Assembly (NCBI GenBank): GCA_003508835.1
Contig: PUFA01000057.1
Location: forward strand, 9,994,501-10,058,500
Direction: 5' to 3'
From: Eonycteris spelaea
Lineage: Eukaryota; Chordata; Mammalia; Chiroptera; Pteropodidae
Length of the DNA stretch: 64,000 nt
The notes beneath the pieces were generated by a model that saw nothing but the letters and a program-made list of their open reading frames with translations, did no database searches and was not told the DNA's origin. Shown here piece after piece: positions 11,935 to 25,229 of the stretch. Made by a program: the position numbers and the translations under genes. Numbering within the stretch: the stretch's first letter is position 1; each line of letters opens with the position of its first letter.

Positions 11935-13205
11935 AATACAGAAACAAATTGATTTTAATCAAAGAACAGATTACTTAAGGGCAACCACCCTTCACCTCAT
12001 TTTTCTGAATCATTTTTGGCTGAATTTAACTGTCTTGTTTTACAATAACTTTTTCATATTACTGAATTCAAAATTTCTGAATCTCCCCCTGGTCTACCAA
12101 CAGCATCCCACCCTTTTATCTCGAAGTAGAAGCATGGAAAGTTAATAGTCTGTCTTCATTTATTTACATGAACAGAAGAAGCTACCCTGTCCCTGCTACC
12201 CTAGGTGATTTCCAGGACTTCAAATTTCTACAAACCACCTGTTCAGCCCAAGTTAGCAATTCCTGTTTCTGTTTTAAAAAAATACAGTATTTAGAGTCAC
12301 GTGGGAAGTTTCAATATTTCAGAGTATAAGGTAGAGCTTCTCTAACCCCTGCTATGACTAGTCTGTTTTAAGTGTTGGAAAGGAAATGACCTTTTAAAAG
12401 GTGGAATAAGCAAAAGGGGACAGTCCATTCTGGCCTTTCCTGGGAATTTTAAAGATATTTCCCCAAAGACCCTTTCTAACTCTTTAATTTTCAAGGTTTG
12501 TTCATTGTGCCAGAGAAGGAAATGTACCTACTGTTGCTCATTGGGGTAATATTTAAGTCTAGGCTAGATTTTGAGCTCAATTTGAGCACAATATTTTGCT
12601 TTGTTTTTTAAGAAAAAAAATTTGCCTGTAAAAATGCTGCTTTTCTTATATAGTAATCTATAAACATGCTCTGAGAAGGTTCAAAATGGGTTAAAACTAG
12701 GCTTATATTTCTAAATGTAGATGCCTTGTGCCATAATGAGTAAGCTAAGTGAATCTATTCATTTTAGATATATTTAAACTCTCCGTGTCCTGAAATTCTC
12801 CATAATTTTCAGTTATTATTTCTCATATTTTGGCACCATTTTAATCTTCCCCTCCCTCCAGAAAACATACTCACACAGTAAAGGTAAAATGGGAGCAAGT
12901 GGCATGGAAATTTTATAAATTTAATACAAAACAATCAGAAGTTTTAAAAAATAGGCATTTTTGAAAGCGAATATATTAATCAGCCATATTATTTGAGGGA
13001 ATGAGTAGAAATATGAGGATAATTTTAACTCTTATGAAGAGCTGATTTATTAACATATGTCTCAATATTCTCAGTTGAGGTCTCCTTGATACTTTTCTCA
13101 CTAGGAGGAAATTCCATAATATCAAGGTCCACATGAAGACAGTGGAACATTTACAGGAAAGTCAGTCAGGAGGGTAGCAGCTGGGATGTGTCAGAGTATA
13201 GAAAA
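11935..13205. other. No recognised feature
   Basis: About 1.3 kb of AT-rich sequence with no repeat family that I can name, no RNA gene and no coding signal. Confidence 0.45.
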
Positions 13206-13209
13206 TTGT

Positions 13210-14060
13210 TTTTGCATGTGGTAATATATATGTAACACATTTTGACCACTGTTCAGTGTACATTTCAGGGATAATATGTAGACTCACATTGCTGTACTGC
13301 CACCACCACCATCCACTTCCAGAACTTTTTTTTATCATCCCAAACTGAAACTCTACACCCATTAAACAACAACTCCCCAGCCAATGAAAATCACATTCCA
13401 CTTCTGTTTCCATGAATTTCACTATTCTATGTATCTCAAATAAGTGGTACAAATACTATACACATATTTTATTTAGCATAATATTTTCAAGGTTCATCCA
13501 CATTGTAACATATATCAAAATCTCCCTTCTTTTTAAGGCTGAACTACATTTCATTGTATGTATGTACCACATTTTGTTTACCCATTCATCTATCAGTGGG
13601 CACTTAAGTACTTTCTACCTTTCTGCATTGTGAATAATGTTGCTATGCATATCAGTGTATAAATATCTCTTTAAGTCCCTGCTTTTGGTATATACCCAGA
13701 AGTAGAATTGCTGGATCGATCATGTGGTAATTCTATGTTTAATTTTTAAAGGAACTACCATACTGTTTTCTACAGAGGCTGTACCATTTTCAATTCCCAC
13801 CAGCAATACAGGAGTGTTCCTATTTCTCCACATCCTTACCAATGTTCATAATTTAAAAAAAATAATAATAATAACCATTTTAATAGCTGTAAGCAATATT
13901 TCATTACAGTTTTGACTTATAGTTCCTTAATGATTAGTGATACTGAGCATCTTTTTATATATTTATTATTCACTTGTATGTCTTCTATGCAGTCATGACT
14001 TTTCAATTTCTTTAGCCATTTTTAAATTGTTTTTTATTGTTATTATTGAGTTAGCAACCT
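13210..14060 (-). mobile_element. LINE-1 3' region, antisense
   Basis: Plus-strand phrases such as 'aatatttcaaggttcatcc', 'ccattcatctatcagtgggc', 'gtatatacccagaagtagaa', 'ttgctggatcgatcatgtgg' and 'caattcccaccagcaataca' are the reversed C-terminal ORF2 and 3' UTR of an old LINE-1. It is 5'-truncated relative to a 6-kb element, and a poly-T or A-rich boundary is unclear. Frames on the plus strand, such as 13412-13633, are non-coding shadows. Confidence 0.8.
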
Positions 14061-14539
14061 TTGGATTCATAGCTTAATTATAATGAATTTGCTTATCATC
14101 TCAAAAGTTGTAGGGAAAAAAAACCCCCAGATATTGTAATGGGTCATATTCATTGTTGAAATGATTGTTAAATAAATATAATAAATTTTAGTCAGTGAAG
14201 GGAGATTTATTTTTCATGTAACTCATTCTATATGAGTTGTGTACTCCTATATTTAGTGAAATTCTTCTTTTTACAGGTGTTTCTTTTGGACTCCCACAAT
14301 TAGAGAACACAGTCAAAAAAAGGGTTTTCCTGTGGTATTTCTCCCCTCATCTCTTTTCTACTTTCTGTTTATTTTCTTCTTGCTGTGAAACAGTAGTATT
14401 ACTGGCAGCAGGATCTTTTCTGTTTGTTTTAAAAAACACACCTCTCATTCTGACTTGTGTGTGATGCAGGGCCATAAAGAATCCTCTTTGCTCCACCAAA
14501 CTCACCACTCCCTGTCACCATGCCTTCGACCAATCACTT

Positions 14540-14640
14540 GCTCATGTGTACCTTGGACAAGTCTCACTTCTCAGTGCCTCCTTTGCTCACATGCAAGGCT
14601 GTATCTGACATCATCTCGTAAGGTGTATTGATGATCCAAG
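14540..14640 (+). repeat. MIR SINE core (weak)
   Basis: A diverged match to the MIR core: 'accttggacaagtctcactt', 'ctcagtgcctcctttgctca', then 'tcgtaaggtgtattgatgat'. Only the central part is readable. Confidence 0.45.
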
Positions 14641-14784
14641 GCCTCACCTGGCAAATACCTAGATCCCCTGAATCCTCAGTTCCACCTTTACCACCACCTC
14701 CTTGAAATGAAAAGCCGAACCTGCCCTGGTTCTACTCAGCCTGCACACTCCCCACAGGATTCAGCAGACTGACTGGAAGTTCTA

Positions 14785-14985
14785 AACAAATGCATAGTAC
14801 TTACCCTGCATCAGGCACTGTCATCAGCATTTTATACACATTAACTCATTTAGTTCTTGTAATAACCCTGTATGTCCTATTATCCCCATTTTAAAAATAT
14901 GGAAACTGAGGAACAGAGAAAATAAACAAATTGCCTCATGCCATACAGCCCATAAGTGGTGGGAGGCAGGTAGTCCAGCTTTCAT
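14785..14985 (-). repeat. MIR SINE, antisense
   Basis: The reversed MIR order is clear: 'caggcactgtcatcagcatt', 'ttaactcatttagttcttgt', 'tatccccattttaaaaatat', 'ggaaactgaggaacagagaa', 'cagcccataagtggtgggag'. Confidence 0.85.
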
Positions 14986-15129
14986 GGTTTCTTGACCAAT
15001 GTCACAGTGTGCCTTTGGGATTTACTTGGCCCCCAGGGCTCTATACCCAGACTCTCCTCCCTCTAGTCTCAGTGCCTGCTACTTACTTTAAACCAAGTCA
15101 CGAGGAGGCATACCACAACGCTTGAGTCT

Positions 15130-18100
15130 TTCTATCAAAAAAATATACTTTTAGGCTCAAACATAAAGCCTGGTAATAAGGATATTATTATATCCATCTT
15201 TCAGTTTCATCCAATTTGCTGTCATCTCTCTTATTCATATTTGTGATTAATGAACTGACATACCATTGAGAAATTGTCAAATGAAGCAAAACAAGATAAG
15301 GATTGAATTAATCTCAGAGCTGATTGCTACATAACTTATTTCTCGTAAAATAAAAATCACAAAGACAAACCATGAAGATGGCTGTATGTGGCCAGACAAA
15401 TATGAAAATACTCAAATACATCCTGATTTATTTTGTTTCTAGAGAAAAATTAGTAGAAAGGGGCAAAGACGAGAAACATTTGTAAATAATATCATCATCA
15501 TAGCATTGGTCAGGGCCTAAAGTATTAATGTGTAGGAATATTTTAACCGAAAATCCCTGCTAATTCATCACAGTTTATATGTGAGTTTCCCTAAAATCAC
15601 CGGATCCAAACTCAGACATGTCTTTCCAGAATTTCTTGTATTGAAGATCTTTGCAAGATGCCACAATTCTGAATTTCTCAACCACAAAGGATTTCAATTT
15701 TTCCTCTCAAGCCCAAACCTTAAACTGAATCTGAGAGGAGGCTCCCAGCTCCACAATCTGGGTGGGCAACATCTGTCCTTTGATGAGCAAGGAAGAAATG
15801 AGCAGTTTCAGGGAGATAATTAAAACTGGCCCTAGGTATAAGGGCACCTGAGGGACCAGCAGTAGAAGAGACAGAGAAGTGCAGGTGGGTAAAGGTGAGA
15901 CACAAGGAGAGCAGGTGCAGGTAGATGCAGCAGTGAGTTACAGGAAGAACTAATTCGTGACTCAATGGTGAGTTACCTCTTAGATAAGCGCTAATTGATA
16001 TTCACCTTAAACTTATGAAGAAACTGAGGCACAGGGGAGAATGGATGTGAGATCCCTCAGCATGTGGCAGAGATAGAAGAAAAAGAAAGGGCTACTTTGT
16101 TACCCCACTGTTGAGGATGATTTTTCACTACTTTGTTCAGTGTTGTTCTGCACATTGTAGCAAATTCTGCACGATCTGTAACAGAGAGGCAAGCATAGAC
16201 TGGGGAGAAAGGACTGCAGAGTTATTATTTACAGATGATAGAAATGAATTTTTAAAGTCTGAAAATTTTAGAACTAATACCAAAATAGAGTATTGTTGCT
16301 AAAGAGAAAACAAATAGAGTTTTTCCTTCCTTTCTGAAAGTACAGTGTTTCTATAAAACCTATCTTAAGCTGAAATAGTATAAAGAGAAGAAGCAATTAC
16401 CATTGATTTACATGGAAAATTTTTTGAGCATTTTCAAACCCAAAGAATAACTTACCTGTTAATACCAAATTATATATAAAATCTAAAATAACACTGGCAT
16501 ATAGTAAAAGCAGCAGGGAAGGAGTTTGGTGGTGCCACTCTTGCTGCTCCTGGTGTGCGCTGCCACTACAACAGCTTGCTACAAAACAAATGTTAAACGC
16601 CATTTTAGTTTTTCACCCTGTTTTGGTAAGATTGAAAATCTTCGAATTTCTTTCCAGAAGTGAAAACAGATACTAGCGTCAGTCTTTGGTAAAAGCGAAG
16701 AGGCAAAAGCAGGCAATACCTGCATACAAAATTAAGTAGTTTTTCAAGTATAAGCAATAGTTTATTCAAAAACATAATGAGAAAATATATGAATCACACA
16801 AACAACAACAACAACAAGAAAACACCATAAAAAAACAAAGGAATTACTTTAACAATAAATGTGCAAAATCAAAACATTATCACCACAAAATTTCCCTGAA
16901 GATCACAATAGCTTAGTAATTGGAAAGACATGTCTTATAGTACGGACGATAATGGATTATGGCAAATGATTACATTGGTTTAATGCCTTTAGTCAAATCT
17001 TGTTGTAATTTCTTTTGAAAGTGTCAAAGAAATTTTTCTGGAATGATAACCAGGCAACAATAGCTAGGATTTAAAAGCGGCTCCTTCTAACAGCTACAAA
17101 ATGCAACAGGAGTGGAGACTAAAAGTAGCTACAATTTGTAACTAATCTGTATGAACACTATGCTCTGTCTTTCCTGAGCTGTCACAGTTCCCATCTTTCA
17201 ATAACTTTGTGCAGAAGGGACCACAATTACTCTTATTTAGCAGAAGCCAAAGAGTTTGAGTATGTCTTCACAAAGTGATACAATTACTGGCAGGTTTTTG
17301 GGTTTTGCACAGTATCACCTTTCAGTTCTGACCTGCTTAATTACTTATGCTCTGAACAACATATAGGCAAATCAGCTAGCATTGGTATATAACCAATGAT
17401 GCACCAGAAGTGGGCATCCTGGATTAACTGTCTTAAAGGAATCACCACTAATCGAAGAATACCATATTCTTTAAAGATCAGTGCTGACCAGTTACTTACT
17501 TCTTTTGGAAAAATAAAATAATCCCATGTTATGTGATATACTCAAGTAAATTCCATGTGGATTAAGAAGCTAAATGGAAAAAATGAAAATTAAAATAAAA
17601 AATTTACAATACAGAAAAATATGTGAAAGTCTAGCTGTTCTCATGTTGGAGGAAGGCTTTCTATACAAAAAAGAAATCACAAAGGAAAAGTAATAGAAAG
17701 ATTTAATTATTCAAAATGTCAAAAATATTTTAACCAAATGAAAACATCATAAATTGATTAAAATTGCAATAAAATGTGTATATTTAATGTATATAGTGCT
17801 ATATTTTGTGAAGGGAGCTTAGTAATATATATCGAGTTGATCAAAAGTTCTCATGATTTCTTAATCCTTGTTCAAAGACTTTGGCATAGCAATGAGGCCA
17901 AAGATGAAAGAATTTTTCCTGCAGCAAAGTTTGTAATCACAAAAGGTAAGAGATAAACTGAACGGAGAAGCAAATTCAATAGAAGAAGGGATTCACTAAT
18001 TCTGGTGCACCTCTATGATAGATATGTCACCATCAGTATAGCATTTTCAAATAACACTAAAGAACATGGGAAGCTCCAGGACAAAAATTTGCATATATGT

Positions 18101-20200
18101 ATGCCTGGAAAGGAGAAAATAATTGTCAGATCATGCTTTAAACCTTCAAAAGGAAGGAATGGGATAACAAGAAATTCTTACTTTCATGTTTTTTATTTCT
18201 GCAATACTTTACTTTTGTATGATTAAAACCAACCACATTTACAATTAGAAAAGGATAAAAAATTAAAAACTGAAAGGCAGGTTTCAAAAGTGCATATCAA
18301 ATATGATTGTATTTTTTGCTCATCTATCCATACATAGAAGTAACTATACATATATAAATAATCATACTAATTATCCGAGAGGAAGTGTTATAGACAATTT
18401 TCTATTTCTTTTACTAATTTTTATACTTTTCAAAAATCTCATCGTATTATCTCATTCTTCTAATAAGAAAAAAGTAAACAATGTGCTAAAGTAAATACAA
18501 ATCTTCAAAGAGTTCAGCTTTCTGCAAGTGAATTTTTAGATGCTATTTTAGTATATACGTAGAAAAGCCATTTCATGTACCTGTGGCTCTGGTTTAAATT
18601 ATGCAGGAGCCACCCAACTTCCATCTGGAAGTGTCTCACTTACACGTTCAGTTGTAAGTGAGTGTAATGTGAGTTAAGAGGAGAAAGCCTTTTTCTCCTC
18701 ATCACATCCTGCAGTTGCAGTGGAAAGTTTAAGGGCCAAGTGGTCAGAGCGGAGATAGGTCCTGGCCAAGCAGCGTTGCCAGGAGCCCTCCCAGTTCAGA
18801 AGTACATCACTAAAAGAATGTTTAGAGCTGGATATTGGAAATCTTGACTCCAGCATAATATTCTAGATGGAAAATGGGTAGAATTTTTCCCTCTTAAGCA
18901 CTGGGTTAAGTGAGTATTGCCTGCAGCATCCAGATCTGAAGAAAAGACAGATTTAAGCATCAATGTGATGGAAAGTACTTTGCTGAAAATGTTAATATTA
19001 CTGATGTTTGTATTTAAAAACATTATTTGTTGCCTCTAACTGCTGCAAGGTCACTTCATCTTGGATGAAGACTACCAGAGTGAAATGAAAAAGGCCTGCA
19101 GAATTCTATAAAGAGCAGAGTGCATTGAAAATAGTGGTGGAGGCTGTTTGGGAAGACTGGAATTTCAATTTGTCCAGCACTTGTCTCTCAGCATACCAAA
19201 ACCCCTTTCTGTGAGGAACATGTTTTCCCACCTCCTCACATCCTGGACTCTTTTACTAACTTCGTTTCACACTGCTGATTTATGCCTTTACATGCCTTTT
19301 TTTTTTTTTTTAATCTTGCTGTGTGGCTGACAGAACTCACAGAGTAGGTGGTCATGGAATTGTGCCCCAAATACTGTAGGGAAAGTAGATGTGGAGCTGA
19401 AATGACTCAAGACAGGATCTTTCAGCATCAGATAGAGGAGCTTCTAGATGGTAGATGGCATGTCATATCAGCCACTGAACCCACGGGAGCACCTTGTTTG
19501 GTCCTGATAAGTCACAGCAGCCAGAAAGCACCTGCGTCCCCTGAGGCTGGCTCTTCCTGTACCCATGATTGATTGAGCCTTGTCCATAAGCTTGGCAGTT
19601 CAAATAGGGCAGAATATTTTCAAACATAACCTTCCATTGAAGTGATCAGTTCTTTTCTGTCTACCCAGTGGTGTCACTGGCAGCCAGTTTCTCCAGACTT
19701 CAGCTGATACCCTGCTGTGGCCAGCAGCCAGTAGCTTCAGCTAACTCAAGTCTGGCTGAGGTTCTGTTCCTCTTGAAAACCATCAGGAAAGAGCTGTTCT
19801 TTTGAAATTTGCCCATCAGTTGATAAAAATAAATGTTTTGTTTTCTAGTGTAAGATGGGTCTCAATTCCAAGCTATGGCTTTATATTTTAAGACTCATTT
19901 AACCAACATTGCATCAAACTTTAGAAATCATTTGAAGAATGGTCAGAGAACTGTTTAGAACTCCAGTCCCTAGAGAATAGAGGGCAGAGGTGCGATCTGG
20001 GAATCCAACAGCAAATTATTTAGGCAGCATATTCCACCAATACACCATGTATTTTAAGTACTTTTACCTTCATAAATCCATTCAGCATGCCTGCAAAAGT
20101 GATAGAAAATAAAACCTTTTTATTTTCCATGGAAAATGCAGGATAAATACAAGGAGACAGTAAATAAAGAATCACTAACTTTGGCACAGCTGAAAGAACT
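15130..20200. other. Repeat-poor block, first part
   Basis: In about 5 kb I recognise only a short antisense MIR-like piece (about 16000-16085), a poly-T run at 19299-19312 and AT-rich simple stretches. This is a much lower density of recognisable repeats than elsewhere in the window. No open frame has recognisable content, no splice-bounded exon stands out, and no RNA gene is seen. Candidate conserved non-coding sequence, not shown. Confidence 0.4.
16000..16085 (-). repeat. MIR-like fragment, antisense (short)
   Basis: 'cttatgaagaaactgaggca' followed by 'caggggagaatggatgtgag' and 'agcatgtggcagagatagaa' is the reversed MIR core segment. Short and diverged. Confidence 0.5.
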
Positions 20201-20204
20201 ATCT

Positions 20205-20370
20205 TCTAGGGTAATTTCCCAAACTTTTCTGTGCAGTAGGTTATGGGGGACTTTTAAATATCCTCAGACTCAGGCCACACCCAAGGCAAATTTAATCACA
20301 ATCTCAGTAGTTTGAAATTCTGCAAGCAGCTACAGTGAGAAGCCAAGTCTGAGAACCAGAGTTCTGTTAA
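20205..20370 (+). mobile_element. MER5-like hAT DNA transposon
   Basis: 'cccaaacttttctgtgcagt', 'gggggacttttaaatatcct', 'ctcaggccacacccaaggca', 'tttaatcacaatctcagtag' and 'agccaagtctgagaaccaga' follow MER5 order from end to end. Non-autonomous and old. Confidence 0.7.
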
Positions 20371-20841
20371 TCTTTAGGAGATCTGAGTTCTACAAATGTG
20401 AGTGATTGCAGAGGGTATCTGCACAAAGTTGACATCTGACTTGGGCTTGGAGGAAAAGTGGGAAGCTGGCAGGTAGAGAAAGGCAGGATTCCATTCCAGC
20501 ACAGCAAGGCATAGGAACCTGAGTTGCAATTTGTCACTGCCATCCTGTGCTTCAGCAACTCCAAAATATTTACAGACCATTCTAGGAGCCCCTCATGACT
20601 GCTCACATCACCTCTCGTGAGAAGTCTCTAGACTGCTCTGGATACTAATGGACATGCACTATATTTGGTCACTTATCCTCATCCACCCACCCTCACGCCC
20701 CAGAGATTGCCATATGAGATTGTGTTTTTTTCTTATTTATTTCCCTGCTCTTCTATATCTCCTAGATTAGACATGTATTGGGAGTAAGTATTTTTAACAG
20801 AGTGGGTAGATGAATTAATCAGTATAAATATTCACCTGGTT

Positions 20842-20965
20842 CATTATCAATTCATTTCAGTTCAGTATTTATCTATTAAGTGCCTCCTATGGACTCAGCC
20901 CCTGCTATAAGCTCTGAGACTATAATTCTAAACAACAGAGAGACTTTGCAAATTGATGGTGCCCC
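20842..20965 (-). mobile_element. LINE-2 3' end, antisense
   Basis: 'tcagtatttatctattaagt', 'gcctcctatggactcagccc' and 'ctgctataagctctgagact' are the reversed LINE-2 3' end. A similar shorter trace (gtcagtcagccaataggtat) occurs near 21445. Confidence 0.6.
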
Positions 20966-21059
20966 CAAGTTTTCCCTGAGGACATCTCTACAGCTGGGCT
21001 TCTCATCTATCTTATAACACACGTAATAATTTCCCATTTGTTCTTTAATTTTTCTCACA

Positions 21060-22105
21060 CACGCTCGCTTTGCCTCTGACTCACTTCTCCATTCCAGGCT
21101 TTGGATATAGAGAAGAAAAGTGTGTTTAAGATTGAACTGGCTCCTGTAAATGGTGCTGAAAGTTCTGCTTATGTTAGCACATATGTTTCACACCAGGGCT
21201 ATCTTTAGGAGTCTCTCTTTAACTGGCTGAGAGGGTCACACTTATTCAAGGAGGAATAGAATTTAATATAAACATTCCTTGCCTCCTCCCCCTTCATGGA
21301 AAAAAAAATTAACTGATACTGAAGGCGAAAGCCCAGTCTCGGATTGTCTATAAAACTAGCTGTTCCAATATCTGAACTCACAGAGTCACCCTCCAGTTAA
21401 TTTGGAGATTGGATTGAAAACATGTTCAAAGTTTTGTCCTAAGTCAGTCAGCCAATAGGTATTTGTGTGCCCTTCAGATAGGTCTGGTACTGTATATGCA
21501 GGTTTTATTTCTCTTGAGCAAAAAAAAAAAAAAAAGTGAAATCTACAAAATTGATCCCTGGGTTACAACAATGTGCAGATTGGTGTAGCTCCTTCCCACA
21601 GTTCTGCAGGTGCTTTCTTTGGCAATAGATTCTTATTTAAGGAAGAATTTCCAACACAGAGTTGCTATGCAAAGCCCATGTGAAAGTCAAAGATCGCCTG
21701 ACCACGGCTTTGAAAGAAATGCTCGTGTCTGAAATCTTTAAATATTGTTTATGAGCTGACCTAAATGCAGAGATTTCCAAAAAGCTAAATGTCAACAACT
21801 CGAGAGTGAGCAAGAATTCCATTAGCAAAGGCTTGTGTTTAATCTCTTTCAATGTCTTATCTCTCATAATGAGAAGAAAGTCACCTAATGTAAACTCCTT
21901 CACGTTATTACAGATTATAGAGCCTGTCTGAAAACAGCTCTGGCAGGGAATTCCAAGTTAGAGATAAAAACAGTGGGGAGTATCTTGAAATGTAATGAGG
22001 TGGTATATAATAGACATTTAACTTCTAAGATAATCTACCAAGTAAAACTGTAATCAGGCAATTTCAAAAATAATGATATAATTTGAAGATTAAATGGCCA
22101 GTGTT
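21060..22105. other. Repeat-poor block, second part
   Basis: About 1 kb with only a short LINE-2-like trace near 21445 and a poly-A run at 21521-21535. No coding signal is seen. The minus frame at 21637-21903 has no recognised domain. Confidence 0.4.
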
Positions 22106-22112
22106 GACATTT

Positions 22113-22114
<2 letters not shown>

Positions 22115-22157
<43 letters not shown>
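22115..22157. repeat. (CA)n microsatellite
   Basis: A perfect run of about 21 CA dinucleotides. Likely length-polymorphic. Confidence 0.97.
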
Positions 22158-22159
<2 letters not shown>

Positions 22160-25045
22160 TCTGTACAATTAATAATATGAGTCATTATGGTTCATAATAG
22201 TTGTGATTTCTGCAAATTTTACCCCAGACCTTTTGGTGCTTAGCTAATTCAACACAGAGGGCCCTTTGAAGAAGTGTAAGCTATGTAAGTGCCCACAAGT
22301 GCAGGCAATTTGAAGGTAATGAGATGTATTTAATAATTTCATTTTACAATAATTAAACAATTTCTATTTACCTGACAACAGCATATGTCTATCTCAAACA
22401 GCATAGTGTTTTTTAAGTGCATGGTTTGAATTTACACTTGTGAGCTTGAATTAGAAATAATACATAGTATTGTATTTTACCTCTGTTAGTACTATGCTCT
22501 TTTATTTTCTGAAATGTAAGCTGTAAGCTCATATAAAATAAAATGGGTCAATTTTCCTGGCAAGGCACCATGGTGAAAGACCCACCACAACAAAAAAGTT
22601 CCACAGGATAGTACTGGAATAATCAGTTTAATTCTAAATTATGCTGTGTCTCTGCAGCCTTCTCCTACTCCAGCACTGAGAGTCCTTCTTCTCTATGCGG
22701 GAAATAAGCAGTACTCTAGCATATACCTAACACTGGTAAATGGATTTTTTTCCTCCTAAAACAGTACATGTATTTCATAGCACATATTTTTTAGCTTTTA
22801 ATTATTTAGTCGAATGAAGTTTAAAAACACTACAATACCCCAAAATTACAAAGAAATAATTTTTTCATTTGTCTCAAAAAAGCAAACTAAGCAATCTTTT
22901 CCCTAAAATCTTTAAAATTTCTCTAGTAATTTATATTTTTGGTAAACCATTTATTTCTAGATTTTTAAAAATAACAAACATTTATGCAGCTATCAAAATA
23001 TGTAAGCCTGAATATTATATTTATAATTCTTTTTTTATGCTTCTAAGCTCACTTTATGGGCAACACATACCACATGAAAAAACACTTTTAAAATGAATGT
23101 ATTTTAATCCAATTAATAAGTGAATTTTGAAATGTAAACCAAAAAAAGATATGAACTATCTTCTATATGCATCTAATCTATGGTTAATGTAATTTTTGTA
23201 ACCAAGCAAGTCTGTGGGTTTGGATCCCAAAGCCATGTTCTAAGTTCTGCTCTTTCCCAAGCCCCAAAGTCCCTCTCTTTTGAATTCTGGCTACCGACAC
23301 ACCCCCAAAAAGCAAGGCATTGTATGAAAGTTTAAAAACCAAAGAAATGTCCTTTAGAACCATTTAGTAATCTTAGAAACAATCAAACATGAAAAATATC
23401 CACATTTATAGTTCGCTAGTAAGAAAATGTTAGAAAGTGAAAATGGAGCAGTGATTCTAAATTATAACCAGTTCAATTAAAGTTCAGATCTCTTAATGTT
23501 CGAGAATTTTTTTCCTCCTAAGTCTGGAAAAGATGCCTGACATAAGGTGATCCTTTACTTCTTTACTTTGTGATTTTGAAATGTTGTGGACCGAGAGAGT
23601 AACAGCTGTTGAAAGGGGTAGATACAAAAGGTAAGTATTACTGTCCTCTCAGAAGAGAGCAACGATTACACCTATAACGTTAGCAATGGTAGCGTTTCAA
23701 AACATTTTAAACCTGAAAGGGGTATTTTGAGTTTAAACTAGATGTATAAATCTGGGGCTGCACTGTCCAGTTCTCCACTTTTCCTTTGTAACTAAACACA
23801 TGCAGGCTCACTCTCGCAGGAGCTAGGTGCTCTCCCTCATTTCCCATGCCAGCATTGCCCAGGAACACAGGTTTTAGAAAAACAGAAAACAGCCTGGGCT
23901 GGCCCTAATTCTAGAGTGTTCTGGGGGCGTATACATTCTTTGTTCTCTTTATTAGGTTTTCTACATTTCCAAGTGGGTAAAGATCTCATTTATTTCAAGA
24001 AGGAGGTGTCAGAACACATAACGCATAGAAAGAAACTGCCCCCTCCACCTGCCTGGCATGAAGAAACAGTTCATGGCGAATTTCCTATGTTTCATTTCTT
24101 TTTGTTTTGTCTTAAGAACTGTACCCCCACAGGGATGTACTAAGTGAACCAATTGTTGCGTTATTTTTCAGGCAGGCATCGATTTTAATGTTTTATTAGT
24201 TTCTCCACTTCACATCACTAGTGATTTAACTTCACTCCAGAATCTGAAAAGTTACAGTTCGATAAAATAAGTAAATTAATAAAGTCTAAAGTGCTTCCAA
24301 GCAAGGCAGACACCTTTCTGTATGCTGTGTTTTTACTGTTCTTCCCAGCTGATATTTATAACTCAGCCATATGTGGTTATAAAGATTTATTACGAGACTG
24401 TGGAATAAGTTCTGTTAATGTGTACAGTAAATGTCCAAGTTTTGACTCTGTAAGCCTTGGAGATTTCTAATAAGATGAAGCCATTTTGATGGCGAGCCAA
24501 GCAGTGTGCAGTTGGAGTGAGGCCTTGTGTTGACAAAAGGCTTAGCTATGCACCCTAGACTATACTCACCCTGTGTGTGGGTTTGCTACAAATGTTTGCA
24601 AAGCTCAGGTAGGTATTTTTCTTCTTCATCACCATCCTCATTTGAAAAGAGTTGAAGTTGGACAATCTGTTGACTGAAATTGAAATGGAAATTTTTAAGA
24701 TGACAAATAAAGGCCAGACTGAAAAGACAGGACAGAGCCATCCCAGGAGTACAGTGAATGGGGCATCTGTACACCACCCGGCCTTGCCTGGTTTAGCTGC
24801 TGGGCAGTTACTCTGCGTTCATCAGGGGAGAGAAACTTGCAGGCACCAGATGGTATTAATCCTCATCATTACCTCTTTCATGGCCAGTGGAAAGAGAGTA
24901 GGACTCTAGCCTTCTCCTTTTACACATTTCCTTCATTTTGTGAAACTTCTCTTGCCCTTAAGAGATGCATATATTTTTCAAGTGAATGCCTGCCATTTGG
25001 GGAAAAGGGTTCTCAAAATAAAACAGTGGAATGAGAGAGTGTCAA
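22160..25045. other. Repeat-poor block, third part
   Basis: About 2.9 kb in which I recognise no interspersed repeat. Frames such as 23916-24143 and 24652-24909 have no recognisable protein content. The stretch 24330-24560 has balanced composition without low-complexity sequence and is a reasonable place to test for mammalian conservation. Confidence 0.35.
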
Positions 25046-25054
25046 AAGGTTTGC

Positions 25055-25225
25055 AGTACTTTTCTCAACCTTGACTGCATTAGAATTACCTAGGGAACTA
25101 ACTCTTCAAAAATACTAAAAATATCTAGTTTGTTTTTTCCCGAGTACTACCTGGGCATGGTTTTTTCATAGAAGATCCCAAGTGACTCTAATATGCATCC
25201 CAGGTCACGAACCACTGTCAAAACC
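25055..25225 (+). mobile_element. MER5-like hAT DNA transposon
   Basis: 'acttttctcaaccttgactg', 'cattagaattacctagggaa', 'agatcccaagtgactctaat' and 'atgcatcccaggtcacgaac' follow the MER5A order, with a diverged middle. Confidence 0.7.
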
Positions 25226-25229
25226 CCAA